DNA from: Kitasatospora viridis
GTDB lineage: Bacteria > Actinomycetota > Actinomycetes > Streptomycetales > Streptomycetaceae
Assembly: GCF_007829815.1 (NCBI RefSeq)
Contig: NZ_VIWT01000004.1
Span: 496,001-560,000 of the forward strand
Direction: 5' to 3'
Length of the DNA stretch: 64,000 bases
Shown here: in pieces, positions 40,470 to 47,898 of the stretch
Layout: each line of letters begins with the position of its first letter
Numbering within the stretch: the first letter of the stretch is position 1
Position numbers and translations under genes: made by a program
The notes under the pieces: generated by a model
The model's input: the letters and a program-made list of their open reading frames with translations, nothing else
Told to the model about the DNA's origin: nothing
The model's database searches: none

Positions 40470-41759
40470 GTGGTGCGCGAAGAATCCGAAGGTTCCCCCA
40501 CGATCTGGCGTCACCGCGAGTTCCTGCTGCTCTGGGGCGGGCAGACGGTGAGCGAGTTGGGGTCGCAGGTCACCGTGCTCGCCCTGCCGCTGGTCGCACT
40601 GGTGCTGCTGGACGCGAGCACCTTGCAGGTCAGCCTGCTCTCCATGGCGGTGACCAGCGCCTACCTGCTGGTGGCGCTGCCGGCCGGGGCGATCGTGGAC
40701 CGCAACCGCAAGCGCCGGCTGATGATCTGGTGCGACATCGCCCAGTTCGTGCTGATCGGGTCCGTTCCGGCCGCCCGGGCGGCCGGTGTGCTGACGCTCG
40801 GCCAGCTCTACGCGGTCGCGCTGCTGTCCAGCGTGTTCGCCGTCTTCTTCACCGTGTCGTACCAGAGTTACCTGCCCACGCTGCTCCGGCGCGACCAACT
40901 GATGGACGGCAACGGCAAGATCGCCGCCTCGCAGTCCTTCGCACAGATCGCCGGGCCCAGCCTGGGCGCGGTGCTGGTCGGCGTGGTCGGGGCGGCCGGG
41001 TCGATGGCGGCGGACGCCGTCTCCTACGCGCTCTCGGCCGCCTCGCTGCTGGCGATCCGGCGCGCCGAGCCCGCCCCCGCCTCAACCGCAGCCGGTGAGG
41101 CCGACGGCGGGGGGCGGCCGAAGCTGCGCCGCGAGATCCGGGCCGGGCTGGCCTACGTGCTGCGGGACCCGATCCTGCGCAACTCGGTCGCCTTCAACGG
41201 GACGGCGAACTTCTTCGTCATCATGGTGGAGACCCTGGGCCCGGTCTTCCTGGTCCGTAGCCTGCACCTGGCGCCCGGCTACGTGGGCCTGCTGCTCGCG
41301 CTCGGCGCGGTGGGCGGGATCGTGGGCGGGCTGTGCGCCAAACCGCTGACCCGGCAGGTGGGTTCGGCCCGGATCAGCTGGCTCTCGATGACCCTGCTGA
41401 GCCTGCCCGGCCTGCTGATCCCGCTGGCCCGGCCGGGCTGGGGCGTGCTGCTCTTCGGGTTCGGCTGGATCTCCTGGACCTTCGCCTCGACGCTCAGCAG
41501 CATCTCGCTGATCAGCTACCGGCAGGCCGTCTGCCCGCCGCACCTGCTCGGCCGGGTGAGCGCAGCCGCCCGCTGGATCAACTGGGGCACCCTGCCGCTC
41601 GGTGCCCTCGCCTGCGGGCTGCTGGGCTCCACCCTCGGCGTGCACGCCACGCTCTGGCTCGCCGTCATCGGGGGCTGCTCGGCCGGCCTGTGGCTCTACT
41701 TCTCCCCGCTGCGCGCCATGCGCGACCTCCCGCTGGGGCCGCGCGCTGCAGTGGCCTAG
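40470..41759 (+). CDS. MFS transporter (DHA3/enterobactin-exporter-like)
   Basis: A 429-residue transporter with about 12 helices. It has the opening RHREFLLLWGGQTVSELGSQ, the VALPAGAIVDRNRKRRLMIW loop and PTLLRRDQLMDGNGKIAASQ between helices 4 and 5, which are signatures of the MFS_3/EntS-type group of exporters. Tandem GTG codons at 40470 and 40473 are the likely starts; no strong ribosome site is visible. It probably exports a small molecule; no biosynthesis genes adjoin directly. Confidence 0.82.
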   Translation: MVREESEGSPTIWRHREFLLLWGGQTVSELGSQVTVLALPLVALVLLDASTLQVSLLSMAVTSAYLLVALPAGAIVDRNRKRRLMIWCDIAQFVLIGSVPAARAAGVLTLGQLYAVALLSSVFAVFFTVSYQSYLPTLLRRDQLMDGNGKIAASQSFAQIAGPSLGAVLVGVVGAAGSMAADAVSYALSAASLLAIRRAEPAPASTAAGEADGGGRPKLRREIRAGLAYVLRDPILRNSVAFNGTANFFVIMVETLGPVFLVRSLHLAPGYVGLLLALGAVGGIVGGLCAKPLTRQVGSARISWLSMTLLSLPGLLIPLARPGWGVLLFGFGWISWTFASTLSSISLISYRQAVCPPHLLGRVSAAARWINWGTLPLGALACGLLGSTLGVHATLWLAVIGGCSAGLWLYFSPLRAMRDLPLGPRAAVA

Positions 41760-41769
41760 GCAGGCGTCG

Positions 41770-43590
41770 CTAACCCAGGTCGAAGGTGTTCGGCAGGCCC
41801 AGCGCGTAGCGGCCCTCGTCGATCAGTTGGAGGGCCGCCAGCTCCGGGGCCCGGTAGAGCAGCTGGACCTCGCAGCGCGGGGCGGTGGAGCCGTCGGCGT
41901 CCAGCAGGGCGTTGACGGCGCGGCGGGCCGACTCGTTCGCGCCCTCCATGGTGGCCAGGTCCACGTCGGTGCGCACGTAGTCACCGGCGAGGAAGAGGTT
42001 CGGCACCCGGGTGGCGGCCGTCGGCCGGTGCTGGAGGGTGCCGGCCGGGTGGACCAGGAGCTGCTCGCGGTTGGCCGGGTTCGGCCCGCCGAGACCGGTC
42101 ACCGCCGGGTCCATGAACCACGAGAGCCGGTCCTCGTCGCGCAGCGGCTCACCGCCGGTGCCGTTGAACGCCCGCTTGCACTGCTCCCACACCTCCTCGA
42201 CCACCTGCTCCCGGGTGCACTCCTTGGCGGTCCGGCCGAACAGCACCCCGGGCCGGTCCCACTCCGAGACGCAGATCGACAGGCAGTCGCGCGCCGTCCC
42301 GTCCCCGTAGTCGGCCGCGAAGTCCCGGTCCCAGAACTGGGCCTGGTGCACCGCCGTGAGCGACCAGGGCGAGTCCAGCGCCGCCGCGTGCCCGTGCACC
42401 AGGCGGGGCGAGCGGCGCAGGTAGAACTGCACGCCCGTCATCCAGTCGGTCCTGATCAGGTCGCAGCGCGCCAACTGCGGATCGGCCACGCGCAGTTCCG
42501 GCCCCCAGGTGGCGCGTGCGTGCTCCACCGGCATCGCCTGGAGGTAGTGGTCGGCGGTGATCGTCTCCGCCGGGCCGCCCGCGCTGGGGGCGATCCGCAC
42601 GCCGGTGATCCGCCCGTCGGCGTAGCACAGCTCCTGCACCTCGGTGCCGAACCGGACGCGCACGCCGAGCGAGTCCAGGTGCGCCGCCCACGGGTCGATC
42701 CAGGCCTCGCTGGTCGGCGCGTTGAGCACCCGGTCGGGCTGGCCGTCCACGCCGCGCCCGAGCAGGCCGTTGAGCAGGAAGGCCTCCACGATGGTGCGGG
42801 CCACCGTGCGGGTGCTGGCCTCCTCGGCCTTGGTGGCGACCAGGTCGCGGGTGAGCCCGGCGCCCAGCAGGCGCTGGTAGTCGTGCGACATCCGGTCCGC
42901 GCGGATGAACTGCCACCACGGCACGTTCTCCCACTGCTCGTCGCGCCGCCGGTCGCAGCTGGTCAGGTGGACCAGCAACCGGTCGGCGAAGTAGGCCACT
43001 TCGGTGGCCGGGAGGTGCAGGGCGGTGTCCAGCACACCGGTGAGCGTGCGGCGCAGGTTGTCGGGTGCCAGGTCGCCGGGGGCGAGCGGCGTGGTGAGGA
43101 TCTGGAACGGGAGCAGCAGGGCCTGCCGGGGCGCATCGTAGGCGAGCAGGGCCTCGGTGCCGTTGCGCAGGTTGTCGTGGACGCTGCCGGTGCGGCCGGG
43201 GAGCGGGATGCGGCGCATGGTGTCGGGCAGGTTCCGGTAGAAGCCCGGGAAGAACCGGAAGCCGTGCTCGCCGGGGAGCGGACGGCGGCCCCCGGTGCCG
43301 GTGCCGGGGACGTCCATGCTGCGGGCCTTGCCGCCGAGTTGCCGGTAGTACTCGTACACGGTCACCTGGTAGCCGCGCTCGGCGAGCTCCTGGGCGGCAC
43401 TGAGGCCGGCCACGCCGCCGCCGAGCACGGCGACCCGCCTGCCGGCGCCGCCGCCGGAGCGGGGCGCCCCGGCGGCAGCCGCACTGGTCGCCGGGGCGCC
43501 GAGGGCGAGCGCACCGCCGACGGCGGCTGCTCGGGAGGCCTGGGAGAGGAACTGACGGCGCGTCCGTCCGTTCGGGCCGGCCTTGCTCAC
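41770..43590 (-). CDS. Tat-exported FAD-dependent amine oxidase/desaturase-like oxidoreductase
   Basis: A 606-residue flavoprotein. The Tat signal TRRQFLSQASRAAAVGGALA comes first, then the dinucleotide-binding motif VAVLGGGVAGLSAAQELAER and YEYYRQLGGKARSMD, a pattern of the phytoene desaturase/hydroxysqualene dehydroxylase-like NAD_binding_8 group. The C-terminal PNLFLAGDYVRTDVDLATME is the second FAD motif. Being exported, it is more likely an oxidase of an external substrate than a squalene pathway enzyme. The GTG at 43590 has GGGGTGG upstream; GTG 43599 is an alternative. Confidence 0.82.
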   Translation of the reverse strand: MSKAGPNGRTRRQFLSQASRAAAVGGALALGAPATSAAAAGAPRSGGGAGRRVAVLGGGVAGLSAAQELAERGYQVTVYEYYRQLGGKARSMDVPGTGTGGRRPLPGEHGFRFFPGFYRNLPDTMRRIPLPGRTGSVHDNLRNGTEALLAYDAPRQALLLPFQILTTPLAPGDLAPDNLRRTLTGVLDTALHLPATEVAYFADRLLVHLTSCDRRRDEQWENVPWWQFIRADRMSHDYQRLLGAGLTRDLVATKAEEASTRTVARTIVEAFLLNGLLGRGVDGQPDRVLNAPTSEAWIDPWAAHLDSLGVRVRFGTEVQELCYADGRITGVRIAPSAGGPAETITADHYLQAMPVEHARATWGPELRVADPQLARCDLIRTDWMTGVQFYLRRSPRLVHGHAAALDSPWSLTAVHQAQFWDRDFAADYGDGTARDCLSICVSEWDRPGVLFGRTAKECTREQVVEEVWEQCKRAFNGTGGEPLRDEDRLSWFMDPAVTGLGGPNPANREQLLVHPAGTLQHRPTAATRVPNLFLAGDYVRTDVDLATMEGANESARRAVNALLDADGSTAPRCEVQLLYRAPELAALQLIDEGRYALGLPNTFDLG

Positions 43591-43712
43591 GACACCCACC
43601 CCATTCGATTACTGTCCGCCATTAATGTCGGCCATTGTGCGACGCCGACACCGCGTCAGAAACCGTCGGAACGGATCGATTCGCGCCCTCCCCCGGTCAT
43701 CCGACTACCTAC

Positions 43713-43728
43713 TCACCCCATCGGGTGA
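43713..43728 (-). terminator. Hairpin after cyanase gene
   Basis: TCACCC (43713-43718) and GGGTGA (43723-43728) with a 4-nt loop, 33 bp after the cyanase stop. The surrounding 160 bp are less GC-rich than the rest of the window and contain no gene. Confidence 0.35.
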
Positions 43729-43761
43729 TCCATCGAAACGGCGCCAGATTGACGCCGATCA

Positions 43762-44232
43762 TCAGAAAGGCTTGGTGGGCAGGTACTTGCCGTCGAGCGT
43801 GATGACGGCTCGCTCGCCGCCCTCGGGGTCGGCCACCTTCTGCACGTCGAGCCGGAAGTTGATCGCCGAGATGATGCCGTCGCCGAACTCCTCGTGCACC
43901 AGGGCCTTGAGGGTGGTGCCGTAGACCTGGAGGATCTCGTAGAAGCGGTAGATCGTCGGATCGGTGGGGATGCCGCCCGGGATCGAGCCGCGCACGGGGA
44001 TGGTCTGCAGCAGCAGCGCCGCCTCCTCGTCCAGGCCCAGCAGCTCGGCGACGGCCCGGGCCGACTTCTCCGGCAGGGGGTGCTGGCCGAGCACGGCGGC
44101 GGTGGTGAAGGTCACCGACAGCTCGGCGGCCTCGGCGATCTGCTGCCAGGTCAGGTCCTTGCGGGTCTTCGCCTCGACGGCGACGATCGCGAGCGCCTGG
44201 CGGGCGGTGGGGTCGAACTGGGCGTGCACCAC
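43762..44232 (-). CDS. cynS: Cyanate hydratase (cyanase)
   Basis: A 156-residue protein, exactly the length of the E. coli enzyme. The catalytic triad is in place at the same numbers: Arg96 and Glu99 in TIYRFYE, and Ser122 in IISAINF. The N-terminal helix-turn-helix-like domain (LTWQQIAEAAELSVTFTTAA) and the C-terminal KVADPEGGERAVITLDGKYL are intact. It converts cyanate and bicarbonate to ammonia and CO2. GTG 44232-44230 has GGAAGGA about 8 nt upstream. It is last in the run of genes behind the ThiF-like enzyme. Confidence 0.96.
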   Translation of the reverse strand: MVHAQFDPTARQALAIVAVEAKTRKDLTWQQIAEAAELSVTFTTAAVLGQHPLPEKSARAVAELLGLDEEAALLLQTIPVRGSIPGGIPTDPTIYRFYEILQVYGTTLKALVHEEFGDGIISAINFRLDVQKVADPEGGERAVITLDGKYLPTKPF

Positions 44233-44318
44233 GGGAGGGAGTCCTTCCAGGGACGGCAGAGACGACGGGGACAACGACGGGGACGACAGGGACGACGGAA
44301 TCCGGTCCGGTACCGGTC

Positions 44319-44364
44319 CGTCAGGGCTACGGCTCGTCAGGGCTACGGCTCGTCAGGGCTTCGG
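44319..44364 (-). repeat. 16-bp tandem repeats at a stop codon
   Basis: CGTCAGGGCTACGGCT occurs at 44319-44334 and 44335-44350, with a partial third copy to 44364. On the minus strand each copy carries CCCTGACG. The stop of the DUF6058-like gene (44355-44353) lies in the first copy read. Confidence 0.75.
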
Positions 44365-44961
44365 GTGGTGGGCGCGGACCTCGGTGATGCACTCGTCGCG
44401 CGAGACCGGGCCGCCGAACCTGAGCCGGTCGTAGGCCGCGAATGGCGGCTCCAGCGCGTCGAGTTCGTCCACCGCGCGGTGCAGCTCGGCCAACTCGCCG
44501 GCGGCCGGCGGGGCACCTGCCCCGACCACGGCGCCGATCGCGGCCCGGATCTCGGCGATCAGCGCGTCCTTGCGCTGCATGGTGCGCGGGTGCACCTGGT
44601 ACAGGCAGACGTACTGGCCGCTCAGGTAGGACTCGTACTCCTCGGCGGCCAGCGCCGGATCGCTCCACTGGGCCCGGAACCAGTCGGCCAACTCGGCCAG
44701 CCCGCCCGCCTCGTCGGCGAGCGCGAACAGGTCGGCCGGCACCATCTCGGTGCCGTCCGAGCGCAGGTAGCCCGGCAGCGGGAGGCGGCCGCCGAGCATC
44801 TCCTTGCGCACCGCGTCGGCCGGCTCCCCGCGCTCGGCGGCCACCCGCTCCAGCGGCACGAAGTAGGCGTCCACGTAGGCGTCGTCCGCCGCCGTCATCG
44901 GGTGTTCGCCGTTCACCTCGCGGAAGCGCACCGCGAGTTCGTCCTTCAGGTCGGCGGCCAT
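44353..44961 (-). CDS. DUF6058-like natural-product-cluster protein
   Basis: A 202-residue soluble helical protein with TAADDAYVDAYFVPLERVAA near the N-terminus, then GGRLPLPGYLRSDGTEMVPAD and a C-terminal FGGPVSRDECITEVRAHHP. It reminds me of the DUF6058 family, labelled as a natural product biosynthesis protein in actinobacteria, but I cannot verify this. It follows the MFS exporter gene by 15 bp, so it is almost surely in the same operon. Function unknown. Confidence 0.55.
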   Translation of the reverse strand: MAADLKDELAVRFREVNGEHPMTAADDAYVDAYFVPLERVAAERGEPADAVRKEMLGGRLPLPGYLRSDGTEMVPADLFALADEAGGLAELADWFRAQWSDPALAAEEYESYLSGQYVCLYQVHPRTMQRKDALIAEIRAAIGAVVGAGAPPAAGELAELHRAVDELDALEPPFAAYDRLRFGGPVSRDECITEVRAHHPKP

Positions 44962-44976
44962 CTGCCCCGTCCCCTC

Positions 44977-46344
44977 TCAGCCCGTCGGGCTCTCGGCTGT
45001 CTCGACAGCCGGTCCGGCGGCCGGTCCGGCCGCTGCTTCGGTGGCCGCGGCGGGCGACGGGACGGCGTCCCCCTGCCCGGTCCGGCCGATCCGCCGCACC
45101 GGCGACACCAGCGTACCGAGGAAGACCAGCCCCTGTACGGCGGCCGCCCAACCGAAGACGGTCCGGGCCGGCGCGGCGCCGACCACCAACTGGCCGCCGA
45201 GCAGCGCCCCGAGCGGGATGGTCAGGTAGGCGACGGCACGGCCCACCGAGACGGTCCGCCCGATCAGTTCGGACGGCACCGCGGTCTGCCGGGCGGTGAA
45301 CCAGGCGACCACCACCACCGAGGTGGCGATGCCCTCCAGGCTCCAGCCGACCAGCACCGCCCACCAGCTCGGCGCCACCACCGGCAGCACCATGGTGAGT
45401 CCGGAGAAGCCCATCGCGGCGGCGAGCAGCGAGCCGAGCCGGAAGCGCTCGGTCAGCCGCTCGGCGAGCACCGCGCCGACCACCGCGCCCAGCCCCTGCC
45501 CGCCGAGGACCAGGCCGAGCGCCACATTGGGCATCCGCTCGACCTTGAGCACCAGGTAGAAGAGGCTGCTCTCGACGGTGAACGCGGCCAGGTTGGACAG
45601 GGCCATCAGCAGGGTGCCCCAGAAGACCGGCTTGAGCTCCCATAGCGTGCGCAGGCCGGTGCGGAAGTCCTCCCAGATCGCGGTCGGTTCAGTCGCCTCG
45701 GTCGCCTCGGCAGGCTCGGCCGGCTCGGCCGGTGCCCGCCCCGGGCGCAGCGCGCCGATCGAGGCGATCAGGCCGGCCGAGGCGGCGAAGGAGACCGCGT
45801 TGAGCAGCGCCGACCAGGACGGGCCGATCGCCGCGACGAAGGCCAGCCCGGCCACCGGGCCGAGGAAGCTCAGGGCGCTGTCGGCCGTCTGGGTCCAGGA
45901 GTTGGTCCTGGCCAGCCGGTGCTCGGGCACCACGTCGACCAGGAAGCCCTGGAAGGCCGGGAAGTAGAACGGCCGGACGCAGGCCAGCACGAAGGCGCAG
46001 ACGTAGAGCGCCGCGACCGGCGGGTGCGGCAGCAGCGCGATCGCCGTGATCACCAGCGCCAGCGCGGCCGAAATGCCGTCGCACAGGATCATCAGGCGGC
46101 GCCGGTCGAACCGGTCCGCGATCACCCCGGCGAAGAGCCCCACGACGATGTAGGGAATGAATTCGATGGCGTAGGCGAACGCCGTCGAGGCGGCCGATCC
46201 GGTCAGTTTCAGAACGAGCAGCGGGATCGCCAGGCGGTAGATCCAGTCACCGGTCCCGGATACCAGGAATGCCGCTCTGAGCCGAATGTCGGCCGTCCTT
46301 TCCCGGGGGGCGGCGACGGGATTCGGTGGTGTCGTGGTGGGCAC
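44977..46344 (-). CDS. MFS transporter, probable exporter of the ThiF/peptide locus
   Basis: A 455-residue transporter with about 12 helices. It has the opening RAAFLVSGTGDWIYRLAIPL, GLFAGVIADRFDRRRLMILC in the loop 2-3 and a LVDVVPEHRLARTNSWTQT segment, all typical of the MFS_3 exporter group (macrolide or siderophore efflux type). An Ala/Pro/Glu-rich linker (PAEPAEPAEATEATEPT) marks the central loop. GTG 46344-46342 follows GGAGAAG. It comes 101 bp after the ThiF-like gene and is expected to export, or confer immunity to, the product. Confidence 0.85.
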   Translation of the reverse strand: MPTTTPPNPVAAPRERTADIRLRAAFLVSGTGDWIYRLAIPLLVLKLTGSAASTAFAYAIEFIPYIVVGLFAGVIADRFDRRRLMILCDGISAALALVITAIALLPHPPVAALYVCAFVLACVRPFYFPAFQGFLVDVVPEHRLARTNSWTQTADSALSFLGPVAGLAFVAAIGPSWSALLNAVSFAASAGLIASIGALRPGRAPAEPAEPAEATEATEPTAIWEDFRTGLRTLWELKPVFWGTLLMALSNLAAFTVESSLFYLVLKVERMPNVALGLVLGGQGLGAVVGAVLAERLTERFRLGSLLAAAMGFSGLTMVLPVVAPSWWAVLVGWSLEGIATSVVVVAWFTARQTAVPSELIGRTVSVGRAVAYLTIPLGALLGGQLVVGAAPARTVFGWAAAVQGLVFLGTLVSPVRRIGRTGQGDAVPSPAAATEAAAGPAAGPAVETAESPTG

Positions 46345-46445
46345 GTGCTCTTCTCCTGGCGGTTCTTCGGGACGGTTCCGCGCGGTGCTGACGGGAATTC
46401 AGCGGTGCGCAGGTCGGGGTAGATCGGAACGGGTTCGGGGCGGAG

Positions 46446-47603
46446 TCAGAACGGGAGCGGCCGGGGGTCGGTGAGCAGCCACTCCAGGGCGGCGGCGGGC
46501 GGGACGTCCGCGCAGGTGGGGCACGCCGGGTCGCGGTCCCAGCGCTCGGCGACGGTGATCCGCGGGTCGTGGAAGGTGGTCTCCAGCAGGCGGCCGACCG
46601 AGAGCGGCGGGCTGACCCGGGTGGCCAGCCTGACCAGCTCGGAGACCATGAACCCGGCCTCGGCCGCGACCAGGGCGTTGAACGCGGCGGTGTCCTCGCC
46701 GAACGCGCGGCCCTCCCGGTCGGTCTGGTCCAGCTCGTCGAAGACCATCCGGGAGGTCGGGTCGCTCTCCCGGGCCTGCCGGTACCAGCACTCCACGCAG
46801 CCGCTGACGCCGGGGACCATCGTGTAGTGGATCGCCCGCTGGGTGTCCACGCCGCCGCCGATCAGCGCGGCGCCGGCCCGCAGGCAGCCCTCGTTGAGCC
46901 AGTGCACGACGTGCACCTTGGGGCGGTCCACCACGGCGATGACCAGGTCGCGGTCGTGCACCACCCGGTACACGTCGTCGGCGGACATCAGCTTGGCCTC
47001 GACGGCGTCCAGCCGGATGCCGCTGTTCAGCGCGCGGGCCCGCTCGGCGGCGACGTGCACCTTGGTCCGGCCCAGGTCGGGCTCGCCGTAGATGATCTGG
47101 CGGTTGAAGTTGGAGAGCTCGATCTTGTCGAAGTCGACGATCCGGATGTCCGTGAAGCCGATCGCCACCAGGTCGATCAGCACGTGCGAACCGATCCCGC
47201 CGACCCCGAGCACGGCCACCCGGGCGTCCCGGACGCGCCGCTGGTACTCGTACTTGGAGACCTCCAGCGAGGCGTAGGTCTCGAAGAAGCCCAGGTTGTT
47301 GGACCAGCGCCCGCGGGCCGCGGCGTCGAAGTCCGGCCCCTGGTCGGTGGCGTCCTGGAGCAGGCCGGACTCGTCCAGCGCGTCGAGCGCCTCGGCGACG
47401 TCGTCCGGGCTGACGTCCGGGTGGGCGGCGGCGAGCTCGCGGTGCACCTCGGCGGGCTCGCGGGTGCCGTCGAGCAGCTTCAGCAGGGCCAGCACCCGGC
47501 CGTCCGGGTCCTCCAGCGAGGTCAGTTCACCGCCCAGCCGGAAGTGCACCGAGCCGTCGGAAACGAAATACGGAATGCTGACCTTGAGCGCCGGACGTGC
47601 CAC
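46446..47603 (-). CDS. E1/ThiF-like (MccB-like) adenylyltransferase with N-terminal winged-helix-like region
   Basis: A 385-residue enzyme. Residues 1-85 (IPYFVSDGSVHFRLGG, then LLKLLDGTREPAEVHREL) resemble the peptide-binding winged helices found on RiPP ThiF proteins. Residues 115-330 are the E1 fold: ATP motif AVLGVGGIGSH (130-140), DFDKIELSNFNRQI (157-170) with the nucleotide-contacting Asp and Arg, and VIAVVDRP. Zinc pairs CVEC (269-272) and CPTC (361-364) are complete. Such enzymes adenylate a peptide C-terminus, as MccB does in microcin C. A peptide gene with a perfect ribosome site lies just upstream. Start is GTG 47603. Confidence 0.85.
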   Translation of the reverse strand: MARPALKVSIPYFVSDGSVHFRLGGELTSLEDPDGRVLALLKLLDGTREPAEVHRELAAAHPDVSPDDVAEALDALDESGLLQDATDQGPDFDAAARGRWSNNLGFFETYASLEVSKYEYQRRVRDARVAVLGVGGIGSHVLIDLVAIGFTDIRIVDFDKIELSNFNRQIIYGEPDLGRTKVHVAAERARALNSGIRLDAVEAKLMSADDVYRVVHDRDLVIAVVDRPKVHVVHWLNEGCLRAGAALIGGGVDTQRAIHYTMVPGVSGCVECWYRQARESDPTSRMVFDELDQTDREGRAFGEDTAAFNALVAAEAGFMVSELVRLATRVSPPLSVGRLLETTFHDPRITVAERWDRDPACPTCADVPPAAALEWLLTDPRPLPF

Positions 47604-47667
47604 GGGAACCCCGCTTCTGTACTGGGAAATGGCAGCGGAAACGTGCGGGACAGGCGGGAACAGCGGA

Positions 47668-47683
47668 GGCGGCCGAAGCCGCC
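47668..47683 (-). terminator. TTCG tetraloop hairpin between peptide gene and thiF-like gene
   Basis: Read on the minus strand, GGCGGC-TTCG-GCCGCC forms a perfect 6-bp stem with the very stable UUCG loop. It is the second of two hairpins in the leader of the thiF-like gene and ends 65 bp before its start. Confidence 0.5.
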
Positions 47684-47687
47684 GGGT

Positions 47688-47719
47688 GCGGCGGGATTCC
47701 GGGAGCGGAATCCCGCCGC
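47688..47719 (-). terminator. Strong hairpin (attenuator or terminator) after the peptide gene
   Basis: GCGGCGGGATTCC (47688-47700) and GGAATCCCGCCGC (47707-47719) make a perfect 13-bp stem with a 6-nt loop, starting 11 bp after the peptide stop. No T-tract. In microcin C and many RiPP operons such hairpins let the precursor gene be expressed more than the enzymes; this is the likely purpose here. Confidence 0.7.
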
Positions 47720-47730
47720 GTTGCTCAGAT

Positions 47731-47787
47731 TCAGCCCTTGACGGCGGCGGCGGCGCCGCTGTAACGCTTGGTGGACTTCTTGATCAT
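47731..47787 (-). CDS. 18-residue precursor peptide candidate
   Basis: ATG 47787-47785 encodes MIKKSTKRYSGAAAAVKG and stops with TGA at 47733-47731. A 9-base perfect anti-16S match, GGAGGTGAT (47800-47792), lies 4 nt upstream, the strongest ribosome site I see in the window, and a plausible promoter precedes it. Codons are GC3-rich. The peptide is basic at the front, has a central Tyr-Ser-Gly and ends in Gly, the residue E1-like enzymes normally activate. The E1-like gene follows after two hairpins. It is not a canonical microcin C peptide, which ends in Asn. Confidence 0.75.
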   Translation of the reverse strand: MIKKSTKRYSGAAAAVKG

Positions 47788-47791
47788 TGGA

Positions 47792-47800
47792 ATCACCTCC
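47792..47800 (-). promoter_or_regulatory. Consensus ribosome binding site of the peptide gene
   Basis: GGAGGTGAT on the minus strand, within AAGGGGGAGGTGATT, matches the 16S 3' end over nine bases. The distance to the ATG (8 nt from GGAGG) is ideal. Such strength is unusual beside the weak sites of neighbouring genes. Confidence 0.8.
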
Positions 47801-47818
47801 CCCTTTCAAGATGCACAT

Positions 47819-47848
47819 ATGCTATTCACGGCCGCGCAGCCGTGGCAA
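47819..47848 (-). promoter_or_regulatory. Probable promoter and palindrome of the peptide gene
   Basis: TTGCCA (47848-47843) and TAGCAT (47824-47819) are spaced by 18 bp, a fair HrdB-type match. The spacer holds a near-palindrome, CACGGC / GCCGTG (47828-47833 and 47840-47845), suited to a repressor. It lies about 30-60 bp before the peptide ATG and after a terminator-like hairpin closing the upstream gene. Confidence 0.5.
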
Positions 47849-47870
47849 TGCTTCCGTTATGATCGACTCC

Positions 47871-47898
47871 TGACGCCGGCTAAATTAATCCGGCGTCA
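47871..47898. terminator. Hairpin enclosing the stop codon of the prolyl oligopeptidase
   Basis: TGACGCCGG (47871-47879) and CCGGCGTCA (47890-47898) form a perfect 9-bp stem around a 10-nt AT-rich loop that contains the TAA stop (47887-47885). It probably ends the peptidase transcript and separates it from the peptide promoter. Confidence 0.6.

Noticed and set aside
47731..47787. The 18-residue peptide as a standard microcin C precursor
   Set aside because: Microcin C peptides are heptapeptides or longer peptides ending in Asn. This one ends in Val-Lys-Gly, so only a general E1-peptide relation is claimed.
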